NCBI GenBank assembly: GCA_964638865.1
Contig: CAZXBG010000127.1
Coordinates: forward strand, 1 to 11,579
Length of the DNA: 11,579 nucleotides
Direction of reading: 5' to 3'
Source: UBA7236 sp964638865
GTDB taxonomy: Bacteria; Bacteroidota; Bacteroidia; Chitinophagales; BACL12
Position 1 is the first letter of the stretch, and every line of letters starts with the position of its first letter. Of this stretch, positions 1-6,976 are shown piece after piece. The notes beneath the pieces were generated by a model. That model was not told the DNA's origin, did not search any database, and saw nothing but the letters and a program-made list of their open reading frames with translations. Made by a program: the position numbers and the translations under genes.

Positions 1-12
1 TCACCATTCCCC

Positions 13-1566
13 TCAAAAACTTTCAAACACTGCAAACGGCACTACCATCTCCTCCAAACTCACTCCACCATGCTGAAAAGTATTCTTAAAATAATTGACA
101 TAGTGATTGTAATTATTCGGATAGGCGAAAAAACAATCTTCTTTTGCAAAAATAAAGGTACTGCTGATATGTTGTTTTGGTAAACCGGCATCCACCGGAA
201 CCTTTACTTCAAATACATCTTTTTTATTGTATTGCAGATTTTTTCCGCTTTTGTAACGCAGGTTGGTTGTTGCATTTCTGTCGGCTAAAACTTTGCTCGG
301 AGTATTTACTCTTATTGTTCCATGATCTGTTGTGATGATGAGACGAATTTTTTTATCCGCTAATTTTCGCAAAGCATTATACAAAGGTGAATGATCGAAC
401 CAGGAACGGGTTAAAGAACGATAAGCAGTTTCGTCGCTGGCAAGTTCCTTTAATACCTCCATTTCGGTGCGTGCATGCGAAAGCATATCCACGAAATTAT
501 AAACGATCACATTCAAATCGTTGGTCATTAAATTCAGAATATTATCCTCGAGGTTTTTTCCTTCGGAGTGATTTAATATTTTGTGATAACTGTATTTAAT
601 GCTCAGGCGGTTTCTAACAATATTGTCTTTTAAGAATTCAGGCTCCTGCAAATTTTTTCCTCCCTCATCCTCATCGTTCAGCCATAAATTAGGTAAACGT
701 TTTTCAATTTCACTGGGTAATAAACCCGCAAAAATTGCGTTGCGTGCATATTGTGTTGCAGTTGGTAAAATACTGTAAAAATGGTCCTCCGATTTTAATT
801 TAAAAGATTCTGAGATCAATGGTTCAATTATTTTCCACTGATCAAATCGCAAATTGTCAATTAAAACAAAAAAGGTGGGAATGTTATCACTTAAAAGAGG
901 AAATACTTTTTCCTTCATCATGTTGTGCGACATTACTGGAGCTGAAGTTTTTCCGCTCAGCCAATTCAAATAATTCCTGTCAATAAATTTTCCGAATTCC
1001 ACATTCGCTTCTGCTTTTTGTGAAGTGAGCACTTCCTTCATATTAGTTGCACCTGTTTTATCCAATTGAATTTCCCAATGCACTAATTTTTTATAAATAT
1101 CAAACCACTGTTCATGATCGAGATTATCCTGCAGTGTAAAAAATATCTTCTGAAAATCTTTTTGATAATTGCTGTCGGTTTTTTCTGAAACCAGTCTTTT
1201 ATTATCAATTATTTTTTTTAGGGTCAATAATATTTGTTGTGATTTAACCGGTTTTATAAGATAATCACTTATCTGCGAACCGATTGCTTCCTCCATCAAA
1301 CCTTCTGTTTCATTTTTTGTGATCATCACAATCGGCACAGAAGGGCGTTTATCTTTTATCAGTGAAAGTGTTTCCAAGCCCGACAACCCTGGCATACCTT
1401 CATCTAAAAATATTACATCAATATCGGGGTCGGTGCATTTTTCAACTGCATCCTGACCGTTGCTAACACCTTCCACATGATAACCTCTTTCTTCCAAAAA
1501 GAGAATTTGTGGTTTCAACATGTCAATCTCATCATCAGCCCATAAAATGGTTATATCGTTTTTCAT
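13..1566 (-). CDS. porX: PorX-type response regulator with PglZ phosphatase domain
   Basis: This 517-residue protein has a CheY-like receiver domain (residues about 5-120) followed by a helical linker and a PglZ, alkaline-phosphatase-superfamily domain (about 225-517). The receiver has the acidic pair D11/D12, phospho-acceptor D55 in FLDEGMPG, T83 and K105. The PglZ domain keeps a full set of probable metal and catalytic residues: D237 (IDNLR), T271 (ATQYARN), D360 and H364 (VDMLSH), D414/H415 (TTDHGT) and H499 (FQHGG). In the family, PorX works with the histidine kinase PorY to control type IX secretion and has zinc-dependent phosphodiesterase activity; both are family knowledge. The ATG at 1566 has an AT-rich leader with no clear Shine-Dalgarno, which is normal in this phylum. 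It is transcribed away from the lipid A cluster. Identity is very secure; the regulon here is unknown. No T9SS structural gene is in the window. Confidence 0.95.
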   Translation of the reverse strand: MKNDITILWADDEIDMLKPQILFLEERGYHVEGVSNGQDAVEKCTDPDIDVIFLDEGMPGLSGLETLSLIKDKRPSVPIVMITKNETEGLMEEAIGSQISDYLIKPVKSQQILLTLKKIIDNKRLVSEKTDSNYQKDFQKIFFTLQDNLDHEQWFDIYKKLVHWEIQLDKTGATNMKEVLTSQKAEANVEFGKFIDRNYLNWLSGKTSAPVMSHNMMKEKVFPLLSDNIPTFFVLIDNLRFDQWKIIEPLISESFKLKSEDHFYSILPTATQYARNAIFAGLLPSEIEKRLPNLWLNDEDEGGKNLQEPEFLKDNIVRNRLSIKYSYHKILNHSEGKNLEDNILNLMTNDLNVIVYNFVDMLSHARTEMEVLKELASDETAYRSLTRSWFDHSPLYNALRKLADKKIRLIITTDHGTIRVNTPSKVLADRNATTNLRYKSGKNLQYNKKDVFEVKVPVDAGLPKQHISSTFIFAKEDCFFAYPNNYNHYVNYFKNTFQHGGVSLEEMVVPFAVFESF

Positions 1567-1574
1567 AAATACCG

Positions 1575-1582
1575 TAATTTTG
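1575..1582 (+). promoter_or_regulatory. Possible -7 box for the HD/lipid A cluster
   Basis: TAATTTTG on the plus strand is an exact match to TAnnTTTG and is the only such match seen between porX and the HD gene. No good TTTG is found about 19-21 nt upstream, so the -33 element is weak or absent. If used, the start site would fall near 1588, leaving a leader of about 80 nt before the TTG start at 1671, and the transcript would begin just inside the region transcribed from the opposing porX promoter. A single 8-base match in AT-rich DNA can occur by chance. Confidence 0.35.
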
Positions 1583-1600
1583 TGATTCTAAACTCAGGTG

Positions 1601-1629
1601 CAAAGATACCGCCAAAAAAAACTGTGCAA
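1601..1629 (-). promoter_or_regulatory. Probable porX promoter, Bacteroidota type
   Basis: Read on the minus strand, TATCTTTG (1608-1601) matches the -7 consensus TAnnTTTG exactly. A TTG (1629-1627) lies 18 nt upstream as a -33 element, with a run of eight T in the spacer. Transcription would begin near 1595, giving a leader of about 30 nt before the porX ATG at 1566. The placement agrees well with the known sigma factor preference of the phylum. Confidence 0.7.
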
Positions 1630-1670
1630 TTGTATCTCATTGATTGAAAGCAAATTAAAACTGGCGTGCA

Positions 1671-2897
1671 TTGAATAAGAGAAAGATTATAAACGACCCG
1701 GTCTATGGTTTTATTACCATTCCTTACGAAATTGTTTTTGATATCATTGAACATCCTTGGTTCCAAAGATTACGTAGAATTCAGCAATTGGGATTGAGCA
1801 ACCTTGTGTATCCGGGGGCAATTCATACCCGATTTAACCACGCACTTGGGGCAATGCATCTCATGGGCAAGGCTATAAATACACTTCGGTCCAAAGGAAA
1901 AGAAATAACCGATAAGGAAGCAGAAGCGGCAACCATTGCAATTTTATTACACGATATAGGCCACGGTCCTTTTTCGCACGCGCTGGAAAGAACAATTATT
2001 TCCAATGTACATCACGAACAATTGTCGCATATTTTTATGAATAACCTGAATAAAGAATTCGGGGGTCGTTTGGGTTTGGCGATGGATATTTTTACCAATC
2101 AGTATCACAAAAAATTTCTGCATCACCTGGTTTCAAGTCAGCTGGATGTTGACAGGCTCGATTATCTCACCCGCGACAGTTATTTTACCGGTGTACATGA
2201 AGGCGTAATTGGGTACGACAGGTTAATAGAAATGATGGATGTGGAAAATGATGATCTGGTAATTGAACAAAAGGGAATTTATTCGGTTGAAAAATTCATC
2301 ATTGCACGTCGCGTGATGTATTGGCAGGTATATCTTCATAAAACGGTGATCTGTGCAGAACAAATGCTTATCAAAACCCTAAAAAGAGCAAAATACCTGG
2401 CACAAAGCGGAGTAGAGCTTTTTGCAACACCATCGCTGCAATATTTTTTGTATCACGATGTGGAATTGCAGCATTTTTACGATGATCCGGAAATTATCCA
2501 CAGATATTCTAGTCTGGATGATATCGATATTTATGCTTCCCTAAAACAATGGCAATATAGTTCGGATACTGTTTTGGCTTTCTTAAGTTCTTCACTCATC
2601 AATAGAAATCTTTTCAAAATTGAATTGGAAAACGAACCATTTAGTGCCGCGGCGATCAATAAAATTAGGGAAAAGGTGCGAAAAAAATACAAAGTGCAGG
2701 ATGAATTTGACCTTCAATATTATGTGTTGAACGATGTTACAACCAACAGTGCCTATAATCTTGAGGCGAATAATATCAATATTAAGTTCAGAAGCGGAAA
2801 AATTGTGGATGTAACCAATGCAAGCGATCATCTCAACCTTGCCGCTTTAGCGGATACCGTTGTAAAGCACTATATTTGCTACCCGAAAGAAAACTGA
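1671..2897 (+). CDS. HD-domain phosphohydrolase, dNTPase-like
   Basis: This is a 408-residue HD-superfamily metal-dependent phosphohydrolase of the dGTPase/SAMHD1-like branch. The metal-binding signature is seen as H57 in HTRFNHALG, H94-D95 in LLHDIGHGPFSH, and an aspartate (D159 or D161) in the QLDVDRLDYLTRDS segment. These proteins hydrolyse (d)NTPs or related nucleotides; the substrate of this Bacteroidota group is not known to me and is not implied by the sequence. The start is a TTG: an in-frame TAA at 1656 blocks extension, the encoded N-terminus (NKRKIINDPVYGFI) fits the family, and the next internal ATG would remove H57. No Shine-Dalgarno is visible. The stop lies 4 bp before lpxD, so the two genes are almost certainly co-transcribed. 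No frameshift or missing motif was seen. Confidence 0.9.
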   Translation: MNKRKIINDPVYGFITIPYEIVFDIIEHPWFQRLRRIQQLGLSNLVYPGAIHTRFNHALGAMHLMGKAINTLRSKGKEITDKEAEAATIAILLHDIGHGPFSHALERTIISNVHHEQLSHIFMNNLNKEFGGRLGLAMDIFTNQYHKKFLHHLVSSQLDVDRLDYLTRDSYFTGVHEGVIGYDRLIEMMDVENDDLVIEQKGIYSVEKFIIARRVMYWQVYLHKTVICAEQMLIKTLKRAKYLAQSGVELFATPSLQYFLYHDVELQHFYDDPEIIHRYSSLDDIDIYASLKQWQYSSDTVLAFLSSSLINRNLFKIELENEPFSAAAINKIREKVRKKYKVQDEFDLQYYVLNDVTTNSAYNLEANNINIKFRSGKIVDVTNASDHLNLAALADTVVKHYICYPKEN

Positions 2898-2901
2898 TTG
2901 A

Positions 2902-3954
2902 ATGGAGTTTACTGCACAAGAATTATGTGATTTTTTAGAGGGAACATTGGAGGGTAATCCTGCTGTAAAAGTGCGTAAACCGGCTAAAATTGAAGAGGGT
3001 ATGGAGGGAGATATATGTTTTCTCGCAAATCCCAAATATCTCGCATTTGCTTACTCAACACGTGCATCTATAATAATTGCAAATGAAGATCAGATTTTCG
3101 AACAACCCGTAAATGCAACTATTATACGGGTTAAAAATGCGTATAACAGTATTGCAAAGGTTTTAGATCAGTATAAGATCATGAATGGCAATTCAGGTCG
3201 GCAGAATCAGGTAGATAAAATGGCATTTGTATCAGATTCTGCGAAAATAGGAGAAAATGTGTTTATTGGTATTTTTGCAACCATAGGCGATGGAGTTGAA
3301 ATTGGTGCTGAATCTTATATTCATCCACAGGTTTTTTTGGGAAAAAATGTAAAGATCGGTTCACACACCACTATTTTTCCCGGAGCAGTAATTTTAGAGG
3401 ATTGTGTGATCGGAAATAACTGTATTATCGGATCAGGCACTATTATTGGCAGCGACGGCTTTGGATTTGCTCCGCAGGAAGATGGAACCTATAAAAAAGT
3501 TGCACAAACAGGGAATGTTGTGTTGGAAGATCAAGTGGAAGTTGGTGCCAATTCAACAATTGACCGGGCCACAATGGGTTCCACAATAATTCGCAAAGGT
3601 GCAAAACTGGATAATTTAATTCAAATTGCCCACAATGTGGAAATAGGAGAAAATACCGTAATTGCTGCTCAATCCGGAATTTCCGGAAGCACCAAAATTG
3701 GTAAAAACTGTGTGATTGGAGGGCAAGTAGGTATAGTTGGCCATGTAACAATAGCCGACGGAACCAAAATAAACGCACAAAGTGGTGTTGCAAAAAGCAT
3801 TAAGGAAGTTAATCGCTCCTTCACCGGGTCGCCGGCTTTTGATTATAACGCAAGTATGCGAAGTCAGGTCATTTTCAGAAAATTACCTGAATTATTTGAA
3901 AAAATATTTGCCCTGGAACAAACCATCAATGAAATGAAAAAAACAAGAGTTTGA
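2902..3954 (+). CDS. lpxD: UDP-3-O-acylglucosamine N-acyltransferase LpxD
   Basis: LpxD adds the second (R)-3-hydroxyacyl chain, from acyl-ACP to the amino group of UDP-3-O-acyl-glucosamine, the third step of lipid A synthesis, in the cytoplasm. The 350-residue protein has the expected N-terminal uridine-binding domain (about 1-100), a left-handed beta-helix of hexapeptide repeats (about 108-300, many [IV]G.[ND] turns) and a C-terminal helix (about 320-348). The probable catalytic base is H244 in LIQIAHNVEIG, with a second conserved histidine H281 in VGIVGH; their 37-residue spacing equals that of H239 and H276 in the E. coli enzyme. Length is typical. The start ATG lies 4 bp after the upstream HD gene's stop. 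A gap of about 105 bp separates it from lpxC-fabZ. Confidence 0.95.
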   Translation: MEFTAQELCDFLEGTLEGNPAVKVRKPAKIEEGMEGDICFLANPKYLAFAYSTRASIIIANEDQIFEQPVNATIIRVKNAYNSIAKVLDQYKIMNGNSGRQNQVDKMAFVSDSAKIGENVFIGIFATIGDGVEIGAESYIHPQVFLGKNVKIGSHTTIFPGAVILEDCVIGNNCIIGSGTIIGSDGFGFAPQEDGTYKKVAQTGNVVLEDQVEVGANSTIDRATMGSTIIRKGAKLDNLIQIAHNVEIGENTVIAAQSGISGSTKIGKNCVIGGQVGIVGHVTIADGTKINAQSGVAKSIKEVNRSFTGSPAFDYNASMRSQVIFRKLPELFEKIFALEQTINEMKKTRV

Positions 3955-3989
3955 TCCTTGCGTAGAGGAAATCGAAAAAAATATTCAAT

Positions 3990-4042
3990 ATCAACAATTA
4001 AATAAGTTGTAATTCATTTTGATCAACTTTATTGATTGTTAT
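3990..4042 (+). promoter_or_regulatory. Imperfect inverted repeat ahead of lpxC-fabZ
   Basis: The arms are 3990-4009 and 4024-4042 with a 14 nt loop. AATAAGTTG (4001-4009) pairs with CAACTTTATT (4024-4033, one bulged T); AACAAT (3993-3998) pairs with ATTGTT (4035-4040); AT (3990-3991) pairs with AT (4041-4042). That is about 17 pairs, mostly A-T, broken by small bulges. It ends 17 nt before the lpxC ATG. No T-run follows, so it does not look like an intrinsic terminator; it could be an mRNA hairpin or a protein-binding site. Stability is modest, and such AT-rich pairing may be fortuitous. Confidence 0.4.
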
Positions 4043-4059
4043 CGTTAGAGAAAAAGTGC

Positions 4060-5466
4060 ATGAATAAAGAATATCAACAAACCATTAAAAGATCAATAAC
4101 TGTTTCAGGTGTAGGATTGCATACCGGCTCACAGGTTGATATGACGTTTAATCCGGCAGCGCCAAACCACGGATATAAATTCAGAAGGATAGACCTTGTA
4201 GGTCAGCCAATTATTGAAGCCGATGCCGATCTTGTAATAGACACCGCAAGAGGCACTACTATTGCACGCAACGGGGCCAGTGTGTCAACAATAGAGCATA
4301 CTTTAGCTGCCTTAGTTGGAATGGGAATAGATAATGTATTGATAGACCTGAATGGCCCTGAAACTCCTATTATGGATGGCTCTTCCAAAATGTTTATGGA
4401 GGCTTTGGGTAATGTTGGGGTGGAAATTCAGGATACAGAACGGGAATATATTACCATCAATCAAAATATAACTTATAAAGACCCGCTGCGCCAAACTGAA
4501 ATCACAATAATGCCTGCAGATGATTACCAGGTAACAGTGATGATAGATTTCGATTCTAAAGTGTTGGGAAAACAACATGCAACACTTAATCATATTTCTG
4601 AATTCAGGGAACAAATTGCCGATAGCAGGACCTTCTGTTTCTTGCATGAACTGGAGATGTTGTATGAAAACAATCTTATAAAAGGCGGAGATCTCAATAA
4701 TGCAATTGTAATTGTGGATAAGGAAGTTACAGCCGATGAAATGGTTAAACTAAAAAAAATGTTTAATAAAGAGTCGGTGAGCGTTAAGAAGGAAGGAATA
4801 CTCAACAATCTTGAATTACATTGGAACAACGAACCTGCCCGTCATAAATTGCTTGATGTTGTTGGAGATCTTGCTTTAGCCGGGAAACCTATACGTGGAA
4901 AGATAATCGCGAGTCGTCCCGGTCACCCTTCCAATGTTGAATTTGCAAAACGAATTAAGGCATTTTACAAAAACAAAAAGAACAGCGTGGATGTTCCAAG
5001 ATATGATCATACAGCAGAGCCTGTTTATGATATTAACAAAATAATCAAAATGTTACCGCACCGTTATCCTTTTTTATTAGTAGATAAGATCATCGATATG
5101 GGAGAAAATCATATTGTAGGTGTTAAGAATGTAACATTCAACGAAGGATTTTTTCAGGGACATTTTCCAAATAATCCCGTGTTTCCGGGTGTTTTACAGG
5201 TTGAAGCACTGGCACAAACAGGTGGAATATTTGTCTTGAGCAAAGTACCCGATCCGGAAAATTATGATACTTATTTTTTAAAGATCGATAAGGTTAAATT
5301 TAAAAGAAAAGTACTTCCCGGCGATTGTTTATTGCTCAAAATGGAGCTAATAAACCCGATCAGACGCGGAATTTGCGAAATGAAAGCCACGGCATACGTA
5401 GGAAATAATATCGTAACGGAAGGAGAATTAACTGCTCAAGTTGTAAAGCGCAATCAAAATTCATGA
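4060..5466 (+). CDS. lpxC-fabZ: Bifunctional LpxC deacetylase / FabZ dehydratase
   Basis: This 468-residue fusion has UDP-3-O-acyl-N-acetylglucosamine deacetylase (LpxC, about 1-305), the committed zinc-dependent step of lipid A synthesis, followed by (3R)-hydroxyacyl-ACP dehydratase (FabZ, about 320-465). LpxC motifs: E79-H80 (STIEH), H262 and D266 (EPARHKLLDVVGD) and catalytic H289 (RPGHPSN); H262, D266 and H289 show the same mutual spacing as H238, D242 and H265 in E. coli LpxC. FabZ motifs: MLPHRYPFLLVD, catalytic H368 (FQGHFPN) and E382 (LQVEALAQ), 14 residues apart as in E. coli FabZ. The ATG at 4060 is chosen over an in-frame TTG at 4036 because it gives the usual short N-terminus before ITVSGVGLHTG, and the TTG lies inside the upstream inverted repeat. 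The fusion is characteristic of Bacteroidota. Its stop overlaps the lpxA start (ATGA). Confidence 0.95.
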   Translation: MNKEYQQTIKRSITVSGVGLHTGSQVDMTFNPAAPNHGYKFRRIDLVGQPIIEADADLVIDTARGTTIARNGASVSTIEHTLAALVGMGIDNVLIDLNGPETPIMDGSSKMFMEALGNVGVEIQDTEREYITINQNITYKDPLRQTEITIMPADDYQVTVMIDFDSKVLGKQHATLNHISEFREQIADSRTFCFLHELEMLYENNLIKGGDLNNAIVIVDKEVTADEMVKLKKMFNKESVSVKKEGILNNLELHWNNEPARHKLLDVVGDLALAGKPIRGKIIASRPGHPSNVEFAKRIKAFYKNKKNSVDVPRYDHTAEPVYDINKIIKMLPHRYPFLLVDKIIDMGENHIVGVKNVTFNEGFFQGHFPNNPVFPGVLQVEALAQTGGIFVLSKVPDPENYDTYFLKIDKVKFKRKVLPGDCLLLKMELINPIRRGICEMKATAYVGNNIVTEGELTAQVVKRNQNS

Positions 5467-6251
5467 ATCAACCATTAGCATATGTCCACCCGCAAGCACA
5501 AATAGCCGATAGTGTGGTTATTGAGCCGTTTGCATCCATCTCAAAAAATGTTGTTATAGGCGAAGGCACCTGGATAGGAGCAAACGTGAGTATAATGCCC
5601 GGAGCACGCATCGGGAAAAATTGTAGAATCTTTCCCGGAGCAGTAATTTCAGCAGTTCCGCAGGATTTAAAATATATGGGTGAGGATACGGAAGTTGTTA
5701 TTGGTGATAATACCACGATCAGAGAATGTGTAACTATAAATAGAGGAACGAAATACGCTTTCAGGACGGTGGTGGGTAATAATTGTCTGTTAATGGCATA
5801 TTCGCATGTGGCGCATGATTGTGCAATAGGAAATAATGTAATATTAGCAAACTCCGTAAACCTTGCCGGACATATTGAAGTAGGTGATTGGGCCATTATG
5901 GAAGGTTTGGTTGCTGTTCAACAATTCATTAAAATTGGAGCACATGCATTTATTGCAGGGGGGTCTTTAGTGAGAAAAGATGTTCCGCCCTTCGTAAAAG
6001 CAGGTCGTGAACCTTTGAGTTATGTAGGTGTAAATTCGGTAGGACTGAGAAGAAGAGGTTATAGTGCAGAAACTATTCAGCATATTCAGGAAATTTATCG
6101 TTTATTATTTGTTCGGGGTTATAATGTTACCAAAGCTTTATATATCATTGAAGCAGAGGTGCCGGCATCTGCCGAACGCGATATGATAGTAACATTCATC
6201 CGCAACTCTAAGGAAGGTGTTATGAAAGGGTTCCGCCATACCAACGAATGA
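5463..6251 (+). CDS. lpxA: UDP-N-acetylglucosamine O-acyltransferase LpxA
   Basis: LpxA transfers an (R)-3-hydroxyacyl chain from ACP to the 3-hydroxyl of UDP-GlcNAc, the first step of lipid A synthesis. The 262-residue protein is a hexapeptide-repeat beta-helix (about 8-185) with a C-terminal helical domain (about 195-260). The catalytic histidine is H118 in SHVAHDC, equivalent to E. coli H125. The segment aligned with E. coli VHQF reads VQQF, so E. coli H160 corresponds to Q153; I believe this Gln is common in Bacteroidota LpxA. The acyl-ruler position equivalent to E. coli G173 is a glycine (G166), which would permit a long acyl chain; that is inference. The gene overlaps lpxC-fabZ and the following ABC gene by 4 bp each, indicating translational coupling. 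Confidence 0.95.
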   Translation: MNQPLAYVHPQAQIADSVVIEPFASISKNVVIGEGTWIGANVSIMPGARIGKNCRIFPGAVISAVPQDLKYMGEDTEVVIGDNTTIRECVTINRGTKYAFRTVVGNNCLLMAYSHVAHDCAIGNNVILANSVNLAGHIEVGDWAIMEGLVAVQQFIKIGAHAFIAGGSLVRKDVPPFVKAGREPLSYVGVNSVGLRRRGYSAETIQHIQEIYRLLFVRGYNVTKALYIIEAEVPASAERDMIVTFIRNSKEGVMKGFRHTNE

Positions 6252-6865
6252 AAATTGAACTCAAGCACGTTTCCAAAAGATTTAATTACGAATGGATTTT
6301 TCGTGAACTGACCTTTGATTTTGAATCAGGAAATAGTTACGCAATTACAGGGCAAAATGGTTCTGGAAAATCTACTTTATTAAAAATCATTTCCGGGCAA
6401 CTTTCACCTTCTGAAGGTTCTGTTATTTATTCAGCACAAAAAATAATTAATGCCGAAAATATTTATGCAGAGGTTTCCTTTACAGCCCCATATATAGAAC
6501 TTATTGATGATTTTAATTTAACAGAGTATCTTCAGTTTCATTTCTCTTTTAAAAAAGTATTGAAGGGTAGGTCGCAGAACGACCTACTTGAAATATCGGG
6601 GTTACAAAAACACCGCAACAAATCACTCAAAACTTTCTCCTCCGGAATGAAACAGCGGGTGAAACTTATTACTGCAATATTATCCGATACCCCCATTTTA
6701 TTGCTCGATGAACCCACATCAAACCTTGATACTGCCGGCGTCGCCTGGTATCTGCAATTAATAGAAGAATACAAAAACGACCGAATTGTTATTATAGGTT
6801 CCAATATGGAAAGAGAATACCATTTCTGTAATATTATACTTGATATTACTGAGTATAAAAGTTGA
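6248..6865 (+). CDS. Stand-alone ABC transporter ATP-binding protein
   Basis: This 205-residue protein is a single nucleotide-binding domain with no membrane segment. Walker A is GQNGSGKST (residues 35-43), the signature is FSSGMKQR (130-137), Walker B is ILLLDEP (150-156) and the D-loop is SNLD (158-161). Two normally conserved positions look altered: where the Q-loop glutamine is expected the sequence reads VSFTAPYIEL, and where the switch histidine is expected it reads IIGSNMEREY. It is shorter than LptB (about 240 residues) and has no fused transmembrane domain as MsbA has, so neither lipid A/LPS exporter fits. No permease is encoded nearby. The 4-bp overlap with lpxA ties expression to lipid A synthesis, but its partner and substrate cannot be told from the sequence. 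A short AT-rich hairpin at its 3' end (6856-6875) is too weak to call a terminator. Confidence 0.85.
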   Translation: MKIELKHVSKRFNYEWIFRELTFDFESGNSYAITGQNGSGKSTLLKIISGQLSPSEGSVIYSAQKIINAENIYAEVSFTAPYIELIDDFNLTEYLQFHFSFKKVLKGRSQNDLLEISGLQKHRNKSLKTFSSGMKQRVKLITAILSDTPILLLDEPTSNLDTAGVAWYLQLIEEYKNDRIVIIGSNMEREYHFCNIILDITEYKS

Positions 6866-6917
6866 AATACTTTTAAATAAAGGATTCATTGCCTAATTAA
6901 ATAATAAGAGTTGAAAA

Positions 6918-6952
6918 TTTTGTTTTAATCTCAGATTGAATCACTATATTTG
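6918..6952 (+). promoter_or_regulatory. Promoter of the large secreted-protein gene
   Basis: TATATTTG (6945-6952) is an exact -7 box and TTTTG (6918-6922) a good -33 element, separated by 22 nt, within the range seen in Bacteroidota promoters. Transcription would start near 6957, leaving about 20 nt of leader before the ATG at 6977. This indicates that the secreted-protein gene is a separate transcription unit from the lipid A cluster. Confidence 0.7.
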
Positions 6953-6976
6953 GCAAGGGAATAATATTCTACTAAT

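Noticed and set aside
1..12. Possible start (ATG at 7 on the minus strand) of a gene downstream of porX
   Set aside because: Only seven bases of reading remain before the window edge. In relatives tsaE often follows porX, but nothing visible here can support it.
13..900. PglZ domain as a sign of a BREX-type phage defence system
   Set aside because: The domain is fused to a receiver domain as in PorX, and no other BREX gene is present.
3443..3793. A 116-codon open frame on the minus strand inside lpxD
   Set aside because: It lies opposite the hexapeptide-repeat coding region, whose periodic codons keep the antisense frame open; it has no recognisable domain or promoter.
4014..4021. TCATTTTG as a promoter -7 box for lpxC-fabZ
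   Set aside because: It lacks the A of TAnnTTTG, has no TTG at the right distance upstream, and lies within the loop of the inverted repeat.
4036..4059. TTG at 4036 as an alternative, longer start of lpxC-fabZ
   Set aside because: It adds eight residues not expected for LpxC and falls inside the inverted repeat; the ATG at 4060 gives the usual N-terminus.
5468..5896. A 142-codon open frame on the minus strand inside lpxA
   Set aside because: Same cause as in lpxD: it mirrors the repeats of the beta-helix gene, and its sequence is low-complexity rather than protein-like.
6856..6875. Hairpin at the end of the ABC gene as a terminator
   Set aside because: The stem is seven mostly A-T pairs (TAAAAGT/ACTTTTA) overlapping the stop codon, with no T-run after it.
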